Shown here piece after piece: positions 1 to 6,695 of a DNA stretch of 10,422 bases. Origin of the DNA: an uncultured Burkholderiales bacterium (GTDB taxonomy: Bacteria > Pseudomonadota > Gammaproteobacteria > Burkholderiales > Burkholderiaceae_C); NCBI GenBank assembly GCA_903871865.1, contig CAIQIL010000021.1, forward strand, positions 1 to 10,422, written 5' to 3'. The notes below the pieces were generated by a model. That model worked only from the letters and a program-made list of their open reading frames with translations. It had not been told where the DNA came from and made no database searches. The position numbers and the translations under genes were made by a program. The first letter of the stretch is position 1. Every line of letters begins with the position of its first letter.

Positions 1-2192
1 CCCTGCCGCGCGTGCGCAAGCCCGTGCCCGCGGCCCTGCCTCCCGGCGCCGGGCCTGGCTTGCAGCCCCATGTGCTGCTGCGCATCGACACCCAGGGGCA
101 GGTCACGCTGGTCTCCAAATTGCCCGAGATGGGCCAGGGCGTGACAACGTCCCTGCCCATGCTGATCGCCGAAGAGCTCGAAGCCGACTGGCGCGCCGTG
201 CAGGTCGTCCAGGCCGATTTCGACGCGGCTTACGGCCCGCAAACCGCCGGCGGCTCCCAAGCGGTGCCGCAGCACTTCGACGCCTTCCTGCGCCTGGGCG
301 CCATGGCCCGCACCCTGCTCGTGCAAGCCGCGGCCGACACCTGGCAGGTGCCCGTGTCGGCCTGCCACGCCAAGCTGGGGGTGGTGCACCACGCGCCATC
401 GGGCCGGCAGCTGGGCTATGGCGAGCTGGCCGCCCGCGCCGACAAGCTGCCCCTGCCCGATGCGGCCAGCGTGGTGCTCAAGCCCGCGGCCTCGCGCAGC
501 CTGCTGGGCACGCGCGTGCCGGGCGTGGACAACGCCGCCATCGTCACGGGCCAACGCCTCTTCGGCATCGACGTCGCCCTGCCCGGCATGCTGCACGCCT
601 GCTGCGTCAAGGCACCCGCCTTCGGCGCCCGGGTGCGCCAGGCCAACCTCGACGAGGTCAAGCGCCAGCCCGGTGTGCGCGACGCCTTCGTCATCGACGG
701 CGAAGCGCAAGGCCAGGACCTGCAGGGCCTCATGCCCGGCGTGGCCATCGTGGCCGAATCGACCTGGGCCGCACAACGCGCCCGCCGCGCCCTGCAAGTC
801 AGCTGGGACGAGGGCCCGCACCTGGCCGTCACCCGCGAGCACTGGGCCGAGCACCTGCGCCAGGCCCAGGCCTGCTTCGATGGGGCGGCTGCGCCGGGCA
901 CGGCCAAGACCGTGCGCCGCGATGGCGATGTGGCCCAGGCCCTGGCCCAGGCCACCCACCGCGTCGAGGCCAGCTACCAGCACCCCTTCCTGCCCCACGC
1001 CACGCTGGAGCCCCAGAACGCCACGGCCTGGTGGCAAGGCGGGCGCATCGAACTCTGGGCGCCCATCCAGCATCCGGCCGGCGGCGTGAACCGCGTGGCG
1101 CGGCTGCTGGGCATCGCCCCGCGCAAGGTGACGCTGCACCTCACCCGCTGCGGCGGCGGCTTTGGCCGACGCCTGGGCGCCGACTACCTGCTGGAAGCCG
1201 CCGCCATCGCGCGCCGTGTGCACGCCCCCGTGAAGCTGACCTGGACCCGTGAAGACGACCTCCAGCACGACCACTACCGCGCCGGTGGCATGCACCGCCT
1301 GCGTGGCGGTGTCGATGCCCAGGGCCGGTTGACTGCCTGGGAGCAGCGCGCCGTGGGCTTTGCCAACCCGGCGCAGCGCGATGGCACAGGCCCGCTGGAG
1401 CCCGGCCCCGGCACGCTGCTGGGCGGCGACGAATTTCCCGCCGGCCTGGTGCCCCACGGGCTGTGGGTGCAGCACACGCTGGCCACCGGCGTGCCCCTGG
1501 GCGCCTGGCGCTCGCCCGGCAGCAATGTGTTCGCCTGGGTCAGCCAGAGCTTCCTGGACGAACTCGCCCACGCGGCCGGCCAGGACCCACTCGCCTTCCG
1601 CCTGGCCTTGCTGTCAGGCCCCGGCGCCCAGGCCCAGGCTCACACCCACGCCCAACGCCAACGCACCGTGCTGCAAACCGCGGCACAGGCGGCCGGATGG
1701 GGCACGCCCCTGCCCAGCGTGCCCGGCCTGCCCGGCCTGCCCAGCCTGCGCCGGGGCCGTGGCATCGCCAGCCACAGCAGCCAGGGCGGGCATGCCGCCA
1801 TGGTGGTGGATGTCAGCGTGGACGCCGAAGGCCAGCTGCGCGTGGACCGCGTCGTGGCGGCCGTCGATGTCGGCGAGCAGATCGTCAACCTCAGCGGTGC
1901 CGAGCAGCAAGTGCAAGGCGCGGTGGTCGATGGGCTCAGCGCCTTGTGGCGCCAAGGCCTGGACATCGCAGCCGGCCGCATCGTGCAAAGCAATTTCCAC
2001 GACCACCCGCTGCTGCGCCTGCCCGACGCACCCGCCCGCATCGACGTGCATTTCGTGCGCAGCCCGCACCCCAGCACCGGCCTGGGCGAACCGGCCCTGC
2101 CCCCCGTGGCACCGGCCGTTTGCAATGCCATTTTTGCCGCCACCGGCGTGCGCATCCGCGACTGGCCACTGCTGCGCACCTCGCTGCGTTGA
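1..2192 (+). CDS. IorB-like molybdopterin-binding large subunit, N-terminally cut by window edge
   Basis: Large catalytic subunit of a xanthine dehydrogenase-family molybdenum hydroxylase, closest in layout to the beta subunit of isoquinoline 1-oxidoreductase (IorB). The family hydroxylates aldehydes or N-heteroaromatics and takes electrons out through a small 2Fe-2S partner, which is not in this window. Counting from a GTG at 12, visible landmarks are EMGQGV near residue 40, FLPHATLEPQNATAW near 325, the molybdopterin loop GGGFGRRL near 380, and C-terminal GLGEPALPPVAPAVCNAIF, whose Glu693 fits the catalytic glutamate. The frame stays open to the first base and the visible start already lies just before the first conserved strand. 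The true start, and probably a Tat signal as in IorB relatives, is therefore upstream. The substrate cannot be read from sequence. The class is secure; the exact enzyme is not. Confidence 0.88.
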   Translation, partial: LPRVRKPVPAALPPGAGPGLQPHVLLRIDTQGQVTLVSKLPEMGQGVTTSLPMLIAEELEADWRAVQVVQADFDAAYGPQTAGGSQAVPQHFDAFLRLGAMARTLLVQAAADTWQVPVSACHAKLGVVHHAPSGRQLGYGELAARADKLPLPDAASVVLKPAASRSLLGTRVPGVDNAAIVTGQRLFGIDVALPGMLHACCVKAPAFGARVRQANLDEVKRQPGVRDAFVIDGEAQGQDLQGLMPGVAIVAESTWAAQRARRALQVSWDEGPHLAVTREHWAEHLRQAQACFDGAAAPGTAKTVRRDGDVAQALAQATHRVEASYQHPFLPHATLEPQNATAWWQGGRIELWAPIQHPAGGVNRVARLLGIAPRKVTLHLTRCGGGFGRRLGADYLLEAAAIARRVHAPVKLTWTREDDLQHDHYRAGGMHRLRGGVDAQGRLTAWEQRAVGFANPAQRDGTGPLEPGPGTLLGGDEFPAGLVPHGLWVQHTLATGVPLGAWRSPGSNVFAWVSQSFLDELAHAAGQDPLAFRLALLSGPGAQAQAHTHAQRQRTVLQTAAQAAGWGTPLPSVPGLPGLPSLRRGRGIASHSSQGGHAAMVVDVSVDAEGQLRVDRVVAAVDVGEQIVNLSGAEQQVQGAVVDGLSALWRQGLDIAAGRIVQSNFHDHPLLRLPDAPARIDVHFVRSPHPSTGLGEPALPPVAPAVCNAIFAATGVRIRDWPLLRTSLR
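1713..1748 (+). repeat. Four-copy 9-base tandem repeat inside the IorB-like gene
   Basis: Four in-frame 9-base units (CCCAGCGTG, CCCGGCCTG twice, CCCAGCCTG) encode PSV-PGL-PGL-PSL. They sit in a proline-rich segment just before RRGRGIA, which looks like a linker between domains. Unit number could vary between strains without breaking the frame. Confidence 0.7.
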
Positions 2193-2208
2193 TGTGGGAA
2201 TCCACATC
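2191..2208 (+). terminator. Perfect 7-bp hairpin at the end of the IorB-like gene (no T-run)
   Basis: GATGTGG, loop GAAT, then CCACATC form a perfect inverted repeat that begins inside the TGA stop codon. There is no T-run behind it, so it is not a standard rho-independent terminator. It may protect the 3' end of the mRNA or mark the end of the upstream transcript. The rest of the gap to dctA (2209-2303) shows no other clear signal. Confidence 0.4.
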
Positions 2209-2303
2209 GCGCGCCGACCTCTGCTTCGATAAGCTCACGCCCCGAGTCGGCCAGCCTTGGCCATGCCTCGTGCACACACGCTGCACGCGAGACGGGAAGC
2301 ACC

Positions 2304-3650
2304 ATGAAGCGCATCACCTCACACCTGTATTTCTGGGTCCTGCTGGCCATCCTGGCGGGTGGCTGTCTGGGCATCGTGGAGCCGCAACTCGGCGTCAAGC
2401 TCAAGCCCCTGGGCGACGGTTTCATCGCGCTGGTGAAAATGCTGATCAGCCCGATCATCTTCTGCACGGTGGTGCTGGGCATCTCCAACGGTGGCGACAT
2501 GAAGAAGGTCGGCCGCGTGGGCGTCAAGGCCATCACCTACTTCGAGCTCATCTCCACGCTGGCCCTGGCCATCGGCCTGCTGGTGGGCAATGTGCTCAAG
2601 CCCGGCCACGGCTTCAACGCCGACCCGCACACGCTGGACGCCAGCGCCGTCTCCAGCTACGCCAAGAAGGCCGGCGAGCAAAGCACGGTCGACTTCGTGC
2701 TGCACATCATCCCCAAGACCTTCACCGACGCCTTCACCGGCTCGGGCGACCTGCTGCAGGTGCTGCTGCTGGCCCTGCTGTTCGGTTACGCCATGCAGCG
2801 CATGGGCGGCCAGGGCCGTGCCGTGCACACCTTCATCGAAGAGTGCTCGCACATTTTCTTTTCGATGATGAACGTGGTGATGAAGCTGGCGCCCATCGGT
2901 GCTGGCGGTGCCATGGCCTTCACCCTGGGCAAGTACGGCTTCGCAGCGCTCAAGCCCCTGGCCGCGCTGATGGGCAGCTTCTACCTGTGCTGCGCGCTGT
3001 TCGTGCTGGTGGTGCTGGGCACGGTGGCCGCGGCCACGGGCTTCAGCATCCTGCGCCTCATCGCCTACCTGAAGGCCGAGCTGCTGATGGTGCTGGGCAC
3101 CTCCTCGTCGGAGTCTGCGCTGGTGCCGCTGATGCACAAGCTGGAGCGCCTGGGCTGCTCCAAATCGGTGGTCGGCCTGGTCGTGCCTGCGGGCTACTCC
3201 TTCAACCTGGACGGCACCAACATCTACCTGACCATGGCCGTGCTGTTCGTGGCGCAGGCGCTGAACATCGAGCTGACGCTGATGCAACAGATCAGCATCC
3301 TCGGTGTGGCCATGCTGACCTCCAAGGGCGCCTCGGGCGTGACCGGCGCGGGCTTCATCACCCTGGCCGCCACCCTGGCCGTGGTGCCCGACGTGCCCGT
3401 GGCCGGCCTGGCCCTGATCCTGGGCGTGGACCGCTTCATGTCGGAAGCCCGCGCCCTGACCAACTTCGTCGGCAATGCCGTGGCCACCATCGTCGTGGCC
3501 CGCTGGGAAGGCGAGCTGGACCGCGGTGCGCTGCGCCGTGAACTCAGCGCCGGCAGCGACGCCACCTCCCTGCCCGATGAAGCTCAAGCCGCCGTGTCGG
3601 CCCCGGCGGCGTCCACCGACGACGTGCTGGTCGCCCGCACCGCCAACTGA
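2304..3650 (+). CDS. dctA: C4-dicarboxylate:cation symporter DctA
   Basis: Inner-membrane symporter of the DAACS (glutamate transporter-like) family that takes up succinate, fumarate and malate with protons or sodium. At 448 residues it is slightly longer than the E. coli protein; the extra length is a soluble C-terminal tail. Family signatures are all present: the serine-rich re-entrant loop [14 protein letters not shown] (264-277), [12 protein letters not shown] (297-308), [13 protein letters not shown] (339-351) and [17 protein letters not shown] (376-392), which carries the substrate-binding Asp, Arg and Asn. Hydrophobic segments follow the usual order. The ATG is preceded by a modest GGGAAG four bases upstream. 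No DctB/DctD or DctS/DctR genes are adjacent, so its regulator is elsewhere. Its last 22 codons overlap the convergent regulator gene on the other strand. Confidence 0.96.
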   Translation: MKRITSHLYFWVLLAILAGGCLGIVEPQLGVKLKPLGDGFIALVKMLISPIIFCTVVLGISNGGDMKKVGRVGVKAITYFELISTLALAIGLLVGNVLKPGHGFNADPHTLDASAVSSYAKKAGEQSTVDFVLHIIPKTFTDAFTGSGDLLQVLLLALLFGYAMQRMGGQGRAVHTFIEECSHIFFSMMNVVMKLAPIGAGGAMAFTLGKYGFAALKPLAALMGSFYLCCALFVLVVLGTVAAATGFSILRLIAYLKAELLMVLGTSSSESALVPLMHKLERLGCSKSVVGLVVPAGYSFNLDGTNIYLTMAVLFVAQALNIELTLMQQISILGVAMLTSKGASGVTGAGFITLAATLAVVPDVPVAGLALILGVDRFMSEARALTNFVGNAVATIVVARWEGELDRGALRRELSAGSDATSLPDEAQAAVSAPAASTDDVLVARTAN

Positions 3651-4390
3651 AGCACCGAGGCGCACCAGGCATAGCCCTGGCCGCGCACCGTGCGGATGGG
3701 GTCGCCGGGCAGCCCGATGGCCGACGGAGAAGGCCCCGTCCGCAACTTGCAAGAGAGCTTGTGGCGCAGCCGGGACACCAGCAGCTCCACGGTCTGCACC
3801 GAGTGGCCCTGGCGCCCCAAGCCACTGCGGCTGAGCAGCTCCGCCCGTGACATGACCTGCCCCGGCCGCAAAGCCAGCTGCTGCAAGAGCAGGGCCTCGT
3901 TGGCGCTCAGGCCCAGCGCAGGCAGGTCCATGGCACCCGAGGCATGCCTGAAGTGCGTGACGCTCACGGTCCGCGCCGCGACGTCCAGCTGGGCGCGCAC
4001 CACCGCCGCATCGACCGCCCGGGTCTGGGCTTGACGCCGCAGCAGCGCACGCACCCGCGCACCGATCTCCTCGGGCCCGAACGGCGGCACGATGATGGCA
4101 TCGGCCCCCATCTCCAGCGCCAGCACCCGGTCCACCGCATCGCGCGGTGCGATGAAGCCGATGACGTAGGCCTGCCCGACATCGCGCAACACCCGCCGGA
4201 AGGCCTCGTTGAAATCGACGTAAGGGCGCATGTCCATCAGCACGACGTCGTAGGCCTTGCGCACGGTGAAGGCCTCGGGGTGGCGCGTCACGTCGCAGGC
4301 CATGCCCAGCCGGCCCAGTGACTCGGAGGCCATGCCGTGCAGCTCCCCGCTGGGGTCCATGACGAGGCAGGTGTTCACCGCGTGTGCCAT
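3584..4390 (-). CDS. OmpR/PhoB-type transcriptional regulator with atypical receiver
   Basis: 268 residues in two domains. Residues 7-119 form a receiver: Asp12 in the acidic pocket and Asp53 (VVLMDM) as likely phosphoacceptor. The conserved Thr/Ser (Ile80 in VIGFIAP) and the conserved Lys (IIVPPF at 100-104, where KPF is usual) are both missing, so switching by phosphorylation is doubtful. Residues about 160-242 form an OmpR-type winged helix: [38 protein letters not shown] and [11 protein letters not shown]. The start chosen is the ATG that overlaps the flgH-like stop in TGATG. It has only a weak ribosome site of its own, so coupled translation is likely. No histidine kinase is near. The last 67 bases lie antisense to the end of dctA. 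The likely target is its own operon, by inference only. Confidence 0.88.
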   Translation of the reverse strand: MAHAVNTCLVMDPSGELHGMASESLGRLGMACDVTRHPEAFTVRKAYDVVLMDMRPYVDFNEAFRRVLRDVGQAYVIGFIAPRDAVDRVLALEMGADAIIVPPFGPEEIGARVRALLRRQAQTRAVDAAVVRAQLDVAARTVSVTHFRHASGAMDLPALGLSANEALLLQQLALRPGQVMSRAELLSRSGLGRQGHSVQTVELLVSRLRHKLSCKLRTGPSPSAIGLPGDPIRTVRGQGYAWCASVLQLAVRATSTSSVDAAGADTAA

Positions 4391-5103
4391 CACCACACCG
4401 CCAGGCTCTTGGTCAGCACGCGCTGCAGCCACGACCGCGATGCCGTGTCCGAGACCTCGCCCTCGCCCACCGCCTCCAGGTTCGCATTGACCACATCGGA
4501 CGAGGCCACCACATTGCCCGTGCGGATGTCGTTGGGGTTGACCACGCCCGAAAAGCGCAGCGTCGTCGCCCCCCGGTTGAACGCGATGGTGCGCTGGCCG
4601 GCCACCACCAGGTGCCCATTGCCCAGCACATTGACCACCGACACGGCCATCTTGCCGTTGAAGCTGCTGGTGTTCTCCGTGCTGCCCTGGCCCTTGAAGG
4701 CATCGCTGCCGCTGGCCGTGGCATCCAGGTTGAGCAAGCCCTTGAGCACGCCCCCGGCCACATTGGCGCCATTGCCCGGGCCCTTGACGGCCAGCTTGTT
4801 CTCGCGCGTGGCGTCCGCACTGAGCTTGTTGCTCGCGCTGATGGCCTCGGAGATGTCCACCTTCAAGGTGTCGCCCACGCGGCGCGGCACCTGCTGCCCG
4901 GTGAAGAGGAAAGCCGCCGTCGTGTTCGGCTGGAACAGCGAGCCCGTGTTGGCGCGCTCCACGTAATTGGGCGTGGGCACAGGCGGCACGTACAAGGGGC
5001 CTTGCACCAGCGATTCAGGCTGGCTGTCGCAACCCAGCATGCACAGCACAGGCCACAAGGCGCACGCACCCATGGCGCGTTGGATGAGGGGGTGAGAGAT
5101 CAC
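4390..5103 (-). CDS. flgH: FlgH-like flagellar L-ring lipoprotein, outside any flagellar operon
   Basis: Homologue of FlgH, the outer-membrane lipoprotein that forms the L-ring bushing around the flagellar rod. From the GTG start it has 237 residues, normal for FlgH. Visible family features: GSLF (54-57), PRRVGDTLKVDISE (73-86), SFNGKMAVSVVNVLGNGHLVVAGQ (147-170), RFSGVVNPNDI (183-193) and the C-terminal WLQR (225-228). The signal peptide ends CMLGC with lipidation at Cys25; Met at -3 is an imperfect lipobox. GTG at 5103 is preferred because AAAGGA stands seven bases before it. An ATG at 5133, overlapping the upstream stop, would add ten residues ahead of the signal peptide. No flgI, flgG, flgJ or hook gene is adjacent, so this may be a second, repurposed copy rather than the motility gene. 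Family assignment is firm; flagellar role is not. Confidence 0.88.
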   Translation of the reverse strand: MISHPLIQRAMGACALWPVLCMLGCDSQPESLVQGPLYVPPVPTPNYVERANTGSLFQPNTTAAFLFTGQQVPRRVGDTLKVDISEAISASNKLSADATRENKLAVKGPGNGANVAGGVLKGLLNLDATASGSDAFKGQGSTENTSSFNGKMAVSVVNVLGNGHLVVAGQRTIAFNRGATTLRFSGVVNPNDIRTGNVVASSDVVNANLEAVGEGEVSDTASRSWLQRVLTKSLAVW

Positions 5104-5118
5104 GGTGTGTTCCTTTCG
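5104..5118 (-). promoter_or_regulatory. Ribosome binding site that decides the flgH-like start
   Basis: On the minus strand AAAGGA is followed by ACACACC and then GTG at 5103. Spacing is seven bases, near ideal. This favours the GTG over the ATG at 5133, which has no comparable site and only overlaps the previous stop. Confidence 0.7.
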
Positions 5119-5132
5119 ATGAGACCCAGGCA

Positions 5133-5708
5133 TCAGCTGTCTGAACGGCTGAGCAGCGCGGTCACCACGGCATCGACCTTGTCGCTGGTCGATGCCCACT
5201 TGCCCATTTCGACGACGCCGCCGGGCTCGAAGTTGCTGCTGGCCAGCACCAGGCCCTGCGGGGACTTGAGCGTCAGCGTGGCGCGCGCCACATACGGCCG
5301 AAGGCTGTTGCCCCAGGGCGGGGTGCCCCATTCGACCGATGCCATGTAGTGCAGCCACACGCGGCACAAGGGCGTGGGCGTGTCGGACTCGAAGACGCGG
5401 CTGTCGATTTGCTGGCGCTGCAAAGCCGTCTGGATCGCTGGCAGAAAGCCCTGCAAGGCCACGCCGGGGTTGAAGGCGATGCAGACGCTGTCGATGCGCG
5501 TGGCGCCGTGGTGCACGGTGTCGATCGCCTTGACCGGCACGCCAGCCGCCATGAAGCTGGCCGCCGTGCCTGTCGCCTTGATCAACTCCAGGCTCGGGCT
5601 GTAGCTGAACAGCGAACAGCCGCTCAGCGAAACGAGCGACGCCACGGTGGCCGCAGCGGCCAGGCGCCGCCTCAACGCGGGTGGGTGAAATGGGTGAAGG
5701 TGAGCCAT
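5133..5708 (-). CDS. Putative outer-membrane lipoprotein of uncertain family
   Basis: 191 residues. A lipoprotein signal is clear: ALRRR (11-15), an Ala/Val-rich hydrophobic run, then the lipobox LSGC with Cys31 as the lipidated residue. Ser at +2 suggests sorting to the outer membrane. The mature part holds Cys76 and Cys115, which could form a disulfide, a short helix around 86-100 (FLPAIQTALQRQQ), strands including RPYVARATLTLKS, and a C-terminal helix DKVDAVVTALL. The layout loosely recalls the small lipoproteins annotated as the Sbal_3080 family, but I cannot confirm this. The start is the ATG four bases after the stop of the small Ala-rich gene; an upstream extension would lie wholly inside that gene. 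The FlgH-like gene follows after 29 bases, so an envelope role beside it is plausible. Confidence 0.82.
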   Translation of the reverse strand: MAHLHPFHPPALRRRLAAAATVASLVSLSGCSLFSYSPSLELIKATGTAASFMAAGVPVKAIDTVHHGATRIDSVCIAFNPGVALQGFLPAIQTALQRQQIDSRVFESDTPTPLCRVWLHYMASVEWGTPPWGNSLRPYVARATLTLKSPQGLVLASSNFEPGGVVEMGKWASTSDKVDAVVTALLSRSDS

Positions 5709-5712
5709 GGCA

Positions 5713-6129
5713 TCACACCAAGGCAGCGCCCACGGCCTGCGCACCGATGGCCGCATGCGACGTGGTCGTGTCCGCCGCATCGCCGATGGCGCTGTAGAGC
5801 GACGACGCCGCGCGCCCGACCGCCGAGGCCGCCCCGCTGCCGGCATCGGCCACGCCCTGGTAGGCGGCACTCACCGCGCTGCCGACCTCGCTGGCCGCCC
5901 CCTCCACAGCGGCCACCGCATCGTGCGCCGTGTTGGAGAGCGACTGCAAGGCCTGCTCGCTGAAGTTCACCGTGGCACCGGCCGTGTCGGCCGCGACCTG
6001 CGCCAGGCCGATGGCCGATGCGGCCACAGGCCCGAAGGCATCGCTGTTGAGCTCGAAGGGCGTCTTGCCGGTGAGCCTCAGCGAGGCGCTCACGGCGCTG
6101 GCCGTCGAAGGGTTCAAGGTCATGCTCAT
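5713..6129 (-). CDS. Small Ala-rich protein with four 11-residue repeats, function unknown
   Basis: 138 residues, no cysteine, no signal peptide and no membrane segment. I do not recognise the family. The N-terminal half contains ATVNFSEQALQSLSN (52-66), which resembles the (T/S)VxLSxxALxxL pattern seen in small flagella-associated proteins; this is a weak hint only. Residues 78-121 are four tandem 11-residue units sharing (V/I)(G/A)x-Ala at positions 5 to 8, which suggests one long amphipathic helix. The ATG at 6129 is chosen because AAAGG lies five bases upstream; a GTG at 6135 would overlap that site and an ATG at 6123 is farther away. The lipoprotein gene follows after four bases, so it is the first gene of a four-gene operon. 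An intracellular or exported structural role are both possible. Confidence 0.78.
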   Translation of the reverse strand: MSMTLNPSTASAVSASLRLTGKTPFELNSDAFGPVAASAIGLAQVAADTAGATVNFSEQALQSLSNTAHDAVAAVEGAASEVGSAVSAAYQGVADAGSGAASAVGRAASSLYSAIGDAADTTTSHAAIGAQAVGAALV

Positions 6130-6139
6130 GTGCACCTTT
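6130..6139 (-). promoter_or_regulatory. Ribosome binding site of the small Ala-rich gene
   Basis: Minus-strand GAAAGG is followed by TGCAC and the ATG at 6129. It is one of the clearest ribosome sites in the window and marks the first gene of the operon. Confidence 0.6.
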
Positions 6140-6155
6140 CAGAGTTGGTGAAAGG

Positions 6156-6161
6156 ATCGTA
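6156..6161 (-). promoter_or_regulatory. Possible -10 element for the FlgH-like operon
   Basis: Minus-strand TACGAT lies about 27 bases before the ATG at 6129 and would give a leader of roughly 20 bases. No -35 resembling TTGACA is found 16 to 18 bases upstream (GGCCAC stands there). That would suit an activator-dependent promoter, but the element may be chance. Confidence 0.3.
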
Positions 6162-6219
6162 GGAGCCCAGGCTTGGTCGTGGCCTGCCGAACACATCGGG
6201 CAAAGCCACACGGGAATCC

Positions 6220-6256
6220 TGTCGGTTTGTGCGCCTGTGTGTCGGGATCTTGTCGG
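6220..6256. promoter_or_regulatory. Three TGTCGG direct repeats, candidate operator
   Basis: TGTCGG occurs at 6220, 6240 and 6251 in the gap between the receiver-only gene and the small Ala-rich gene. Start-to-start spacings are 20 and 11 bases, close to two and one helical turns, so all three face the same side. The outer copies sit in longer look-alikes: GGGAATCCTGTCGG (6212-6225) and GGGATCTTGTCGG (6244-6256). OmpR-type winged-helix regulators commonly bind head-to-tail repeats with such a pitch, and one is encoded at the end of this operon. Binding is inferred, not shown. Confidence 0.4.
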
Positions 6257-6284
6257 CGCAGATACATGCCGCGCCGCGCCGGGC

Positions 6285-6695
6285 TCACGTGCTGCGTCCC
6301 ACCGGCGCACGCTTGGCCATGCTGCGCAGCACCGCGCGGATGCGCGCCACCACCTCGCGGGGTTCGTGGGGCGGGTCGATGTGGTCGTCAGCACCGGCCT
6401 CCAGGGCATCGATGCGCAGCTCGGGGCGCGCCGGGTCCGTCATGACGATGAGGGGCAAGCGCGCGACCTCGTGCACCCAGCGGCACAGGGCCAGCCCGTC
6501 CATGCCATCCAGGTCGCCCGGAGGATGGGGCTCGGTGAGGTTCAGCAAGACGATGTCAAAAGGCTCTGCCTGGGCCAGGCGCTGCAGGTCTTGCGCCGTG
6601 GCGCCCGACCTGACCGTGAAGGCATAGGACGCCAGGTAGCGGCTCAGCGATGCACGCGCCGTCGCATCGGCATCGACCAACAGGCAGCGCGTCAT
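6285..6695 (-). CDS. Receiver-only protein lacking the phosphoacceptor Asp (pseudo-receiver)
   Basis: 136 residues with the fold signature of a response-regulator receiver and nothing else. Landmarks are LLVDAD (5-10) for the acidic pocket, FDIVLLNL (46-53), LPLIVMTD (80-87) with the conserved Thr86, and ALEAGADDHIDPPHEPREVVARIRAVLR (97-124). Asn52 stands where the phosphorylated Asp belongs, and Pro108 stands where the conserved Lys belongs. A short insertion, PHPPGDLDG, follows the active-site strand. It therefore should not be phosphorylated in the usual way and may act by protein contact. There is no output domain, and no remnant of one is visible after the stop. The ATG at 6695 has GGTGAAG five bases upstream. 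A 155-base gap separates it from the next operon gene on the same strand, so cotranscription is possible but unproven. Confidence 0.82.
   Translation of the reverse strand: MTRCLLVDADATARASLSRYLASYAFTVRSGATAQDLQRLAQAEPFDIVLLNLTEPHPPGDLDGMDGLALCRWVHEVARLPLIVMTDPARPELRIDALEAGADDHIDPPHEPREVVARIRAVLRSMAKRAPVGRST

Noticed and set aside
12..14. GTG at 12 as the true start of the IorB-like gene
   Set aside because: The frame is open to the window edge, no ribosome site is visible, and relatives have a Tat signal and more residues before this point.
2257..2273. Sigma-54-like promoter (TTGG ... TGC) before dctA
   Set aside because: dctA is often sigma-54 dependent, but here GG and GC are separated by 11 bases instead of the required 10, and the rest of the consensus is poor.
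2319..3752. 477-codon open frame antisense to dctA
   Set aside because: It is exceptionally rich in His, Gln and Gly, as expected from reading a GC-rich membrane-protein gene backwards, and has no motif. The dctA frame is conserved throughout.
5104..5367. Longer N-terminus of the FlgH-like protein starting at 5367
   Set aside because: It would lie inside the lipoprotein gene, is Arg/Gln-rich, and would bury the lipoprotein signal peptide about 90 residues in.
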